64,000 nt of DNA from Zygnema cylindricum (taxonomy: Eukaryota > Streptophyta > Zygnematophyceae > Zygnematales > Zygnemataceae): NCBI GenBank assembly GCA_037447655.1, contig JBBHKE010000026.1, positions 177,297 to 241,296 on the forward strand, given 5' to 3'. Made by a program: the position numbers and the translations under genes. The notes under the pieces were generated by a model that saw only the letters and a list, made by a program, of their open reading frames with translations, did not search any database and had not been told where the DNA came from. This document shows, one piece after another, positions 43,931 to 55,500 of the stretch; position 1 is the first letter of the stretch, and each line of letters opens with the position of its first letter.

Positions 43931-44104
43931 ATGCTGCCATTGGTCCCGTTGTAGTGGATCAAAAATTCCAACAACACTTCCTGAGAAACTTTTTTCCTCA
44001 TGGTTTTGAGTTGATTTCATCTGGAGTGTCCTCATTATCACACATCGATCTCTAACATGGTCGGCACGCTCAGGAGAGTCTCAGTTGTGAGATGGGATCA
44101 TTTT

Positions 44105-44515
44105 CATTTATTATCGTTTTCAATTCTCTCATTTTCATTTCTTCATTCTTCTCATTTCCATCTGTTATCATTTTCATTTACTTTCATTTTGATTAATCAC
44201 CACTTTGTCTATTATCACTTTCATTTATCATCACTTTCATTTATTACCATTTTCATTTATTACCATTTTCATTTATTTTCACTTTCATTTATGACCATTT
44301 CATTTATTATCACTTTCATTTACTATCACTTTCATTTATGACCATTTTCATTTCTTACCATTTTCATTTACTATCACTTTCATTTACTATCACTTTCATT
44401 TATGACCATTTTCATTTCTTACCATTTTCATTTACTATCACTTTCATTTACTATCACTTCTATTTATTATCACTTCCATTTATTATCATTTTCATTTATG
44501 ACCATTTTCATTTAT
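44105..44515. repeat. 14-17-bp TTTTCATTTATTACCA repeat array
   Basis: More than twenty imperfect units alternate TTTTCATTTATTACCA, CTTTCATTTACTATCA and CTTTCATTTATGACCA. Confidence 0.8.
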
Positions 44516-44639
44516 TACCTTGGAAGTTTGCTTGTCATGCTGACATCATAACAAGCTTGTCGTGGTTGAATGTGCAGGAAGTATCCGGAAGAAGAGTGGA
44601 TATTGTAAGAATTTCTTTCAAGTTGATGGTCAGATTTAG

Positions 44640-44715
44640 GTCGTGAATCTGTCGAAGAAAAAGTCGTGAATCTGTCGAAGAAAAAGTCGTGAATCTGTCG
44701 AAGAAAAAGTCGTGA
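44640..44715. repeat. 22-bp tandem repeat GTCGTGAATCTGTCGAAGAA
   Basis: Three nearly identical copies plus a partial fourth, so recent compared with the neighbouring arrays. Confidence 0.85.
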
Positions 44716-45611
44716 ATTCGTTGACATGAGTTTTGGAAATGGTCTCCAATTTTTCTATTGCATTCTGTTGAACGGAGATCTATGTAGTTATATGGCAGTA
44801 GAACTGTGAAATATGATGGAGAGGGTTCCATGTAAGCATGTGTAAAGGCTTTTTTCATGGTTTTATGGTTTTTGGGCTCTTATTGGTAAACTCTTTTCTT
44901 AATTGGCGTGGATATCAACTGTTTGGATATTGTGATTTTTTAGGTTTTTTTGTTTGTGTTTGAAGTGTAGTTCAAATGTGAGATAACAGAAACGCTATAT
45001 ATGGTTTTTTCGTATATATATTTACATATATATATTTACATATATATATATTTACATATATATATATTTACATATATATATATTTACATATATATATATA
45101 TATGTATACATATATATACATACATACCTGCGAGCGAGGGAAGATAAAAAAGGGAGAGGGAGGGCTTGCGGGAGAATGGATGACAGAGGGGGACACGGCC
45201 GGAGTAGGTGAAGGAGAGAAGGAGAGCTGGCAGGAGGGAGAGAGATGGATAGAGAGGTAAAGGAAGTGAGGGAAGGAGGGAGGACAAAAGGATGGAAGAG
45301 CGTTCTAATAATGACAACTACATCCATATGAGTATCTATAGACCTATCTATAATATATCTATATGATATATTATATATATACAAATCTATATACACAGAA
45401 GTAGATTAAGATATAAAGATTCAAATAAATACATTAAAACACAAATATATAATCATACATCTACATAAGCATGCATACAGAAATAAATACATCTGTGTAA
45501 ACATATATACATACATAACTAAATATAAATAGAGATATAGGTACAAATAAACAAATAGATGTATGAATATTCATATCTATATACATCTGTACATTTATAT
45601 ACATATATACG

Positions 45612-46491
45612 GATTAATGTTTTTACTATACGTCCTCTCCTGTACTTTTTGTGGTTAAGGATACAGAATGAATAGGTCCCAAGGGCTCCACATTTTAGAA
45701 CTGTACAGAACTATTAGAGTTCTGTATAGTTCGCTATTAGAGTTAACCACTCTAATTCCAGCAATCCCTAGTGTTTCTAGCAATTTTTCCTGTTTTTTTG
45801 ATTAGAACTAATGGGCATTGTACTACAGTAGATTTATTTAGTACGGTAATACAGCTTACGTTTCAATGTCCAATGCTAAGAATACACTCTGCAGTATATA
45901 AAACATACAGTACACCATATATATTATATATACAGAATATATCAGCAATTAACGTTTAATTGTCACCACCCAATATATCGGGCCCACAAAAAACCAGGAA
46001 TAAAACAAGATATTATAAAGCAAGATATATTATAATCAATATATCGAATTTCAAACATATCGTTTAGAGCAAAGCCCAATGAACGAGTGTGGACTTTGTC
46101 AGTTCATATTTACATTTTTATGTGTGACAATTTTTAGATGAAGTATGGTCCAACACATTTATAACTCTTTGGTGCAAAACGTATTTTCCTATTTTTTCTT
46201 GATTTTGTTTGGTAAACGAGTAAGGAAAGACTTGGTTCAAAAAGTTAGAAAAACAAAAACGATCATGTCAACTCTTTCAAAAAACACGCTCTATGGGATT
46301 CACCATAAGATTTTCTCTTACGACAATCTCCTTACACAATTTTGCATTTCCTGAAACGGTTTCCTTCTTAGATAACTTCCATTTGGGAAACCATAAAAAG
46401 GTAACCATGAAATGGTAAAGGAAAACAAAGTTCGCATGTCCAATTTTTTTTTTCTTAAACAGTATTTTGCTTCTTAAACGATTTTATATAG
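45612..46491. repeat. 880-bp direct repeat, copy A
   Basis: It is nearly identical to 50223-51100 in the same orientation, with scattered substitutions and 1-bp indels (for example GTACAGAAC versus GTAGAGAAC). It begins GATTAATGTTTTTACTATAC and ends CTTCTTAAACGATTTTA-ATA. It abuts the PEX6-like pseudogene. Confidence 0.9.
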
Positions 46492-46517
46492 AGAGAGAGA
46501 GAGAGAGAGCATCTCAC

Positions 46518-47431
46518 CTACGAATTATCATTGCGTCCATCGATTTCTGCAAGAAACTGAATATTCCAGCAACCCCAGCAACCCCTCACTATTCTCAACT
46601 TCTCCAAAAATCATGGTAAGAATCGTTCATAAGAGGTTGAAAAACAAAGGTCCAACAAAGCATTACAAAAATAGTAAACAAAAACTTGACAATGCACATT
46701 AATTAATAAAGAATAAAGAAATTTACCCGAGATGCCACCATATCATCCAAAAGACGTCGAAAAAAAAGTCGTACAAAAAAACGTATCTCAATAATAAAAA
46801 ACAATAAATGAAACAAAAGGAAATAAAAGTTTTTCTACCTGAGATACCACTCTATCCATGACTCCTCCGGAATCTCCTGCAGTCCCTCTTGCAGGAGCAA
46901 GGGCGTCCGGTTCGTCAAAAAACACCACAAGGCTTCGCAGCTGGTTCCTGTCAATTAAACAATTTCATCATACAATCTAAACAAACAATTTAAACAAACA
47001 ACTAATGCGACAACAATTCAACCAAAAACTGACACAAACAATTTATTCGAGCAATGAGCGCAAACAATTCAACCACAAAACTGACACAAACAATTTAATC
47101 AAACACACTAAATAAAACAGTTTAAACAAAGCTTTGAACAAGCTTTGGTGGCCCTCAAAAACAAAAAAAGAAAGGGGCTCAAACAAATTCCTTTGTCATC
47201 TTTAAAAAAGCTTTCTGACAAAAAACATTTTAGGCTCTCAGAATAGAAAGTTACTAAACTAATAACCCCAAACTAATAAATTCTCCACATAAAAAAAAAG
47301 GCTCTAAAATGAAAGTTTTTTTCACCTTTTGAAAAATATCTCATACGTTTCCTCAGATATAATAAGTTCCGGTCCCTTACGACTAAAAAACTCAATGAAC
47401 ATTCCGCCGTGACGGCTTTTGCCAAAAGAGT
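46518..47431 (-). pseudogene. PEX6: PEX6-like AAA-ATPase pseudogene fragment
   Basis: Three exon-like pieces on the minus strand read as the second AAA domain of peroxin-6, the peroxisomal protein-import ATPase. At 47431-47326: TLLAKAVTAECSLSF then, after a +1/-1 slip in a T run, SRKGPELI. At 46947-46839: [15 protein letters not shown] (Walker B with Leu replaced by Pro) and [13 protein letters not shown]. At 46556-46518: FLAEIDGRNDNS then TAG immediately before a GTGAG donor, where homologues have Gln. Splice sites and phases of the last two still match. A frameshift, the nonsense codon, the Walker B change and loss of all other exons mark it as dead. It stops where repeat copy A begins. Confidence 0.75.
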
Positions 47432-49590
47432 CTGAGAAACACCCAAAAAAAATCAGAAATTACAATTACAATGTCTTTAACTATTTGTACTATTAATGTA
47501 CATACACTTCTTTTTTCCCCTTTATGGTTTTTTCGAGTGTTATACGCATATACTTCGGGAAAACCACGTGTAGGATTTTTAATTGTTTTTGCTCTTTCAA
47601 TGTATGGTAAAAGATTTTTTTTTTTGCTACTCTTTTATGAAGCATAGGTCTAATATACGGCAACTATTGGAAATACTATATGCTGTTACCTTGTACAGTG
47701 TGCGTATAATACAACCATTATGTGTATAGTATGCGTGTCTCTCTCGTGTTCGCGGGATCTTTAGCTACTCAGTTTTATGGTTTTATCTGTTTAAATTCAG
47801 GTATATCAAGTTTTATTAAAACTGCTCGATGGTAAACTATCAGAGTACATGGAAACGCTCGGTTTTATAGGTTTTTTTTTTTATTGTGATCCACTGGAAA
47901 GGCTTCATGAGGCTGATGATGCTGAATGTATCTTTTTGAGTGATTTGTCAGCATAGTAGTGAAAGTGTCAATGCGAATACGGAACAAATACTCATCATTT
48001 ACTCTAATCAACGTGGCAATGCGTATTCAAAAAGGATAACCATCATTTATTCTAATTAATGTGTTGATGCGAATTCGGAACAGATACTCATCAGTTACAT
48101 AGTCGATGCAAACCAATAGTGTGGCTTATCCTATGTAGGGTTTTGCCAGCGAACATTATTCCATGAACCTTAAACGATTTTGGAGGAGTAAGTGTATAAG
48201 TAATTGGTTCGGGAAGTGAGCGTGTTTTGAACATTATATACTGTTACTAAGGCTAATCGTTTTTTTTTTCTTTTGCTAATATCAATTAGGAATTTTCGAC
48301 TCTCCTTGACCTAATTTTACTTTTATAGCATGAAGACAAACACCACGCTATATATATTCAGTAACAGTAATCACGGTGTAGTAAAGTGTGATTACCCCTA
48401 TGGTCAACATGTGAAATGTGCATGTTCAAAATATCGAACAAACGCGTGATGTTTTAAAAGGAATAAAATAGGTGTAGTGCGCTAAGATGGCATATAGTAA
48501 GCATTTCTTTTTAGGGTTCTGTAGATAAGGTTCAGAAAGCACATCACCATATTTAGAAAGGGGCTAACTAAATGGCGGTTTTTTGTAGAGATTTAGATCT
48601 ACAGTAGACCAGAGGTGTGCATTTTTGCTTCCTCTGATCAGAATTCTGCCTCATTTTGGTTTTTTGTCACCTTTGTTTCGATGCCTTTGATGGATTGCCA
48701 TCTCGTTTTCTTAAAGGACATTTTCTCCGTAGACACATGTTTACGTTTTCTTGATATATATTTTCTCCGACATGCATGTTTAAGTTTTCTTAAAATATTT
48801 TTTCTCCGTACATGTTTGATTTTTGATAGGCAATCACCAATAAAAAGTTAAGAATCTCCTATTTCATTCACAACTGTCAGATTAACAACCTGACAATTGT
48901 TAAAGCTCATCACCTTCTAAAATAACAGCTCCCAATCCTAAATGCGGTACACGTGGTGTTTATGTGCCTTTGTTTTATACGGCTGACAATTCGTCTTTTG
49001 CGGCTGACAGTTGGAGACTGACAACTTGGAAAAATCACCGAATCTTCAACCAATCCCGACCTCTTTGAGATGATAATACCATCCGATGCATGAAAACCAT
49101 AAGAAACGATAACCCAAAACGTAACTGGAAAAATGCATGAAGTGGTACTTTTGCGTATGTAGGATCACTAGACAAACACACACAGACGCACAATTGAGAA
49201 AGAAAAGGGGTTTTAGGATTTTTTGAGGATGATAACTGACCAAATTGAAAGGGAGAACTTTTCATGGAGAGAACGCTCCATTTCTCTTTTAGATTCGATC
49301 GACATCACCTTCCACACACCAATGGTTTACGACAACCATAGACCAAAACAGACAAAAAAACCTTAGCTTTATGTTATTATTTTTAGCAAGGTAGTTATAC
49401 CCGAAAGCCTATAACCTCGAAGGACGTCAACTACCTTGCGATACATACTAAATTAATGCAAAAAAGGACCTACCAACTCTCCCTACCCTCTCTCCCTACC
49501 CTCTCTCCCTACAAACAACAACGTTTTGCTTTTACAGATTCATATTAGGAAAGAGAAAAAAAAGAGAAAGAAATATTTTATTTAACCACA
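47432..49590. other. Intergenic stretch, no gene recognised
   Basis: I searched by eye for further PEX6 exons (Walker A GPPGTGK on the minus strand) and found none. A partial family I MITE may lie near 48770-48905 (TTTTCTCCGTACATGTTTGA). Otherwise the sequence is AT-rich and unassigned. Confidence 0.4.
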
Positions 49591-52500
49591 CTAATCTGCG
49601 TCTCCCAAACCATCACTCCCATCTCCTCTCTTCACTATAGAAGTCATATGCCCCGACTTCCCTCCCATTGGTCCTCCTCCTCCTCCTGCCAGCTCAGCAT
49701 TTCTCCGTAGGACGGCACCCGGAGAAGGATAAGGACGTTGTTGAAACAAAGGACCCTGTACCAAAAAAAAAACAAAAAACAACAATATTCTCTGTAATTA
49801 GTGTGGATTTCCCACGCAAGTTACATCACACGCTTTGACAAAGCTCAACGTGGACTTTTTTTGGTCAACATCGTTTACTTGTAATTAGTAGAGTTGTGCA
49901 TCAATGGGGCATCTTCCCGATAATTGATGTATCACTATATGTATTATTGAATATATAGAAATATATTGTCAAAATTATTATTATATATATATTATTATAT
50001 TATATATTGAAATGCCAAATTAATACATTATATTAAAATAAAAAACACTAAAATCGCTATATGTTAACGATATTTTTTACAGTTCAGGAGTATGGTATAC
50101 GGCCTAAGTTTGTAACATCAAATCTTCAATAATTCTCCATAACTTTATGTTACGATTACGGTAAATAACTAACATATCTAACTATTTCTATAATCTGTAC
50201 GCCAAATGATTAACATATCTACGATTAATGTTTTTACTATACGTCCTCTCCTGTACTTTTTGTGGTTAAGGATACAGTATGAATAGGTCCCAAGGGCTCC
50301 ACATTTTAGAACTGTAGAGAACTATTAGAGTTATGTACAGTTCGCTATTAGAGTTAACCACTCTAATTCCAGCAATCCCTAGTGTTCTAGCATTTTTTCC
50401 TGTTTTTTTGATTAGAACTAATGGGCACTGTACTACAGTAGATTTATTTAGTACGGTAATACAGCTTACGTTTCAATGTCCAATGCTAAGAATACACTCT
50501 GCAGTATATAAAACATACAGTACACCATATATGTTATATATACAGAATATATCAGCAATTAACGTTTAATTGTCACCACCCAATATATCGGGCCCACAAA
50601 AACCAGGAATAAAACAAGATATTATAAAGCAAGATATATTATAATCGATATATCGAATTTCAAACATATCGTTTAGAGCAAAGCCCAATGAACGAGTGTG
50701 GACTTTGTCGGTTCATATTTACATTTTCATGTGTGACAATTTTTAGATGAAGTATGGTCCAACACATTTATAACTCTTTGGTGCAAAACGTATGTTCCTA
50801 TTTTTTCTTGATTTTGTTTGGTAAACGAGTAAGGAAAGACTTGGTTCAAAAAGTTAGAAAAACAAAAACGATCATGTCAACTCTTTCAAAAAACACGTTC
50901 TATGGGATTCACCATAAGATTTTCTCTTACGACAATCTCCTTACACAATTTTGCATTTCCTGAAACGGTTTCCTTCTTAGATAACTTCCATTTGGGAAAC
51001 AATAAAAAAGGTAACCATGAAATGGTAAAGGAAAAAAAAGTTTGCATGTCCAATTTTTTTTTTCTTAAACAGTTTTTGCTTCTTAAACGATTTTAAATAG
51101 AAAAGGGAAAAAAGCTCTCATACCGAAAAACATTCTCCTTAAACATTTCTTTGCTTCTTAAATGATTTATCAATTGAAGTTTATGGAAGGGATAAATAAG
51201 AAAAGGGAAAAAAACTTTCATACCGAAGCTGTTGTGTCCGCAGCTCGAGGTTGAACCCCTTTTAGCCCCACAGCCCTATTCTCCAAAAAGGGAAAAAATA
51301 CAAAGAACAAAGCGAAATAAGAATAAAAACACAACAAATAAAAGATAAAAATATGGGAGATCCATACCAGGTTCCCAGATAGATCCTATTTTACTTCAGA
51401 GAGGTTTAAGAAATGAAAAAAAGAAAGGAAAAAAAACACACAGGCTTCAATCGGCATTTGAAAGCTTTTGATAAAAAAACCAATTCCAGTGAAGAGGCCT
51501 AAAAACTTAAAAAAAAGGGTTAAAATTGAGGTTCTTATGTAAAAAACCGGTCAAATTGTACTAAGGGACGTTACCTTAAAAATCTTCTAAAACATACCAA
51601 GGAATCTTATCTTAAAAAACGCCTTATAATTGCACAAAGATAATCCTAGTTAAGAAAAGAGTCTAATACTGTATCAAGCAAGCGATAGTATATTAAGGAT
51701 TGGTTAAAACTATATCAAGAGATTTCATCTTAAAATTCGATTAAAACTTGAAACAAAAGGAAAAAACTTAAAAAAAAAAAACTTACCAGCCTCCACGTGG
51801 AGCATCAGAATAGGACGACGGATCCATAGGATCAACGGTTTCACTGTCCTCCGTTAACTTTTTCCGTTGAGCTTTCCGTGGTAATGGAACGCCAGCTTTC
51901 CCTCCAACGGATTTGCTAAAACCCGGCAAAAACCACATTTTCTTAAAAAAACCCCATTTTCTTGAAAAAAATTGTGACACAACGTCACAAAATGTTAGAC
52001 CTTCAAAAACTAAGCCATTCCAAAACTTACCGTAGTAAACAAAATTTAGCACAATTATTCTTTTTTTTTTTTTGCACAGAAGTTTGCACTGATTTTTGTC
52101 TATAGGAAATTTTCGTACAGGTGCACATCAATTCATGCTCTCACTTTATCAATCCGTACTATGAAGCCTAATTATTGTCCACACTATTTACGGTAAAGTG
52201 AACTGTTATTACTGAATTTTTTTAATAAGGAAATTTGTTAATAAGGAAAACTGTAATTACCGGAATTTGTTAATAAAGCAAAGTGTTATTATTGTTAACA
52301 AGGAAAACTGTTATTACTAACCTGTTGTTAATTGGTTTTTCTGCAGCAACTGCTGCCGCTATATCTGCTTGCCATTTGTGTTTAAATTCTCCTCCTCCCC
52401 CCCCGGAGGAAGGAGAGGGAGAGGAATCAGGGAGAGGCTGAGAAGAGGAAGAAGGTCCACCACTACGACGGTCTTTCGAGGCAAGTTTTTCTGCGGGAAT

Positions 52501-55500
52501 TTCAATCTTAAGTTCCCTGCAAAAACCCAAAAAACTATTCCAAAATTAAAAGATTTTTTTTCCAAAAAAGTGTTTCAAGTTATAACTGAAAGAGTTATAT
52601 TGATAGAAAACTATCTCAAAATTAAAATATTTTTTTTCCAAAAAAGTGTTTCTAGTTATAACTAAAATAGACATATTGATCGCCTGTTGATAACGTGAAG
52701 AGAAACTGTGTTGGAAATCACGAGAAAAAAAAAGAAGAAAAAACAAGTTAAAAAGGCGATAATCAGGTACTAAAAAGATGAAATTACATCGTAAAAATTG
52801 AGAAAATTTCAGATTAAACTCTTCAAAAGCATTAAAAGACCAAATTTTAGGCCCTTAAGAGAGGACAATATTTGGAAAAAATACGGAAAAAAAACTGTTA
52901 AACTAAAAAACCCTAAAAAAAAAGAAAAAAGGTGATGAACAAAAAATTTACATATCTTTCACATCTGGGATAAGTCCAAAATTTGAGACCTTTAAGAAAG
53001 TACAAAACGTACCGAGTGCAATGATTACAATAACCCCAAGATTGTACAAGTCCTCGTCCCCATCCTCCACATCCGGCACATTTTTTAAACTTAGGAGTCG
53101 ATCCATTAACTGTTTCCGTAATATTTGAATTTTCTTCTCCTGGTTTTGTACCATCATTTTGTTTCTCCTTAGAATGTTTTTCCGTACTGTCTTTTTCCTT
53201 AGTCTTTGAAGATTTTACGGAAGATTTTGGACGATCCCACCTCGTTTCATTCGTTTTTACGTTATAATAATATTTTTGACCTGTCGGTAATAAAGAAAGA
53301 AAAAGGGTAAAAAAAAAAAAAATGTTTTACGACTCGTAATCTCAATTTTGCTGAAATTGACACCATTCGATTCAGGTTTCCCTTCACTCGAAAACATCCA
53401 AAAGTCTCACCTGACAAACACCTTCAACACTCTCTCCCTCTTCTTCTCCCCCTCTTCTTCTCCCCCTCTCTCCCTCTCCCTCTCCTTCACCCCCTCTCTC
53501 CCTCTCACCCTCTCCCCTCTCCCTCTTCCTCCTCCCCCTCCCTCTCATTTCCTCTCTCCCTCTCACCCTCTCCCTCTCCTCTCCTTCTCTCCCTCTCCCC
53601 CTCTCCCTCTCTACCTTTCCCCCTCTCCCTCTTTTTTTCTCCCTCTCTCTCACCCTCACTCTTTCAGTAAATTGAACAAAGTAAACACAAAAACAAGCAA
53701 ACCGGTTAAAAACCTTCTAAAGTTCTCTCCATTTCTCTCCCTCTTCCTCCATCTCTTCCCATTTACCTTTTTCATTCCTCGCAAATTGCTTCATACATCC
53801 CTAAACCCCAAGTTTAATTTACTTTTGTTTTCTTTAGTTTAATTTTGTTTAATTTAGTTTAGAATTCTCTCACCAGTGCCAGAATCAGTTGCCTCGGACC
53901 AATTTGGGGGCAGGGGAGCTAGTTTAGGAGGGGGAGGAGGAGGAGGAGGGAGAGCTTTTCCCCCTTCAACAACAGGCTTTTCCCATTGGCTTGTTCCCGT
54001 TGCCTCATTGTAATAGTAAACGTGTCCACTTTCTGGATCTGTACCTTGTAGCTGCAAAAAAAGACAAAATTCTTTTATAAAACATTCCTCCTCCGTTTTA
54101 CTTCCTTGGTGATAGAGAGAGAGAGAGAGAGCTGAGACAAAAACCAAATGGAAAACTTAAAAAAAATGAAGATTTAACAGAAAATAATTCGACTCTTGGT
54201 TTTAACAGATTAAACCTATATAATACTTATCCAACCAGTGTCAACCTTTTAACTTTAGATATGTTAATCTTTAACTTTTCTTTTTTTTAAGCTTTTTGAA
54301 GAAAAAAGTCGGCAAGTTAATGATTTTATTGATCTTTAACTTTACAGTGTTTGACCTTTATCTTACGTCTTTAGCTTTTTAAAACAAAAAGTCGGCGAGT
54401 ATAAAATTTAATTCTTACCCAACCAGAAGGCAATAAATCTCCTTTTTCTGATGTTGAAGATGGACCTCCAGGACCAGAATTAGTCTGAGACATCCCATAC
54501 AAAGTCTTAAAAATCATTTAATAAACTGAAACAAAAACAATCATTCACAAATAAATACAAATGGGTATATACCACAGACCGCAGGAGGTAGAATCCCTTG
54601 TTCTCTTAATTTAGAATGACTAAAAAAAATGACGCTCCTCTTAATTACGAATACGGAAGTGGATACTATACTGGCTAAAAATAAAACATCTAATTAACAA
54701 TGAAATAGGTTTGCATTAATGCATTTTTCTTGTCTAAACCGCTCATCGTTATTAGTGTTGAAGTTTTTTTCGCCACTTAAAACATCTTTTCTTCGTGCAC
54801 ACTTGTCGGACTATCAATCAAAGACCGCCAACAGGAAGGTAAGAACATTGCCTTCCAATAGCAATCATCAGATTTACAATCCAACAAGTGTGCACAAAGA
54901 AAAAATGTTTTTAGTCGCAATTTTTTTTTAACACTAACAATGATTAGCGGTGTACTTTTTTGAACTAAATTCATCAAAACTACACAGCCCCAGCACCCTT
55001 GGTATAAAGGGATTAGCAGTGTTAAATTAATATCAATAATACTAATAGAGAGAGGGAGAGGGAGAGGTAGGGAGAGATGGCCGATTTCAGTCCACTCCCT
55101 TTGATAGTGTTATTAACACTATTGTTTGTGGTATTCGACCAGAAATATTGTTTTTCTCCCTAATTCGATTCACAATGTACTCGCAATTATTATTAAAGCA
55201 AAAGATTTATACGTATTCCTGAATGCCATTCTGCGGTTCAGCAAACAAATCAAACAAGGCAGATTGCGGGTTAAGGGAAGGAAAGGAAGAAGGAAAAGGA
55301 AAAATGAAACGGGAAGATCCATCAGATCAATCAAGATCGTTCGATCAACAGATCTTTTTACCAATTCGGTCCTACTCGAATTCCTATTTGTGGCCTCTAG
55401 TTGACCTAATTGAGACCTATTTGAACCCATTGATGAGTGATTCCTGTTTTCCGTAGAGAAAAGATTAAGTCCCTCGTTTTCCGTATTATTTGAAGAGGGA

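Larger units (their letters stand above)
43020..45611. other. Intergenic stretch dominated by tandem repeats
   Basis: It holds a ~65-bp minisatellite (43560-43930), TTTTCATTTATTACCA repeats (44105-44515), a 22-bp repeat (44640-44715), TATATATATTTACA repeats (45010-45110), a purine-rich patch (45130-45300) and ATACAT-rich sequence. No gene is recognised. Confidence 0.5.

Noticed and set aside
44515-44640. Possible micro-exon between TGCAG and GTAAGA near 44577-44605
   Set aside because: A single isolated acceptor-donor pair in a repeat-rich region with no neighbouring exons.
45612-51100. The two 880-bp repeats as LTRs of a retrotransposon
   Set aside because: They lack TG...CA ends, a primer-binding site, a polypurine tract or any gag/pol frame between them. 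One copy is anchored in native intron sequence.
53348-53842. 164-codon Ser/Pro-rich ORF on the plus strand
   Set aside because: It is antisense to a CT-rich PQBP1-like intron and has no domain or flanking splice logic.
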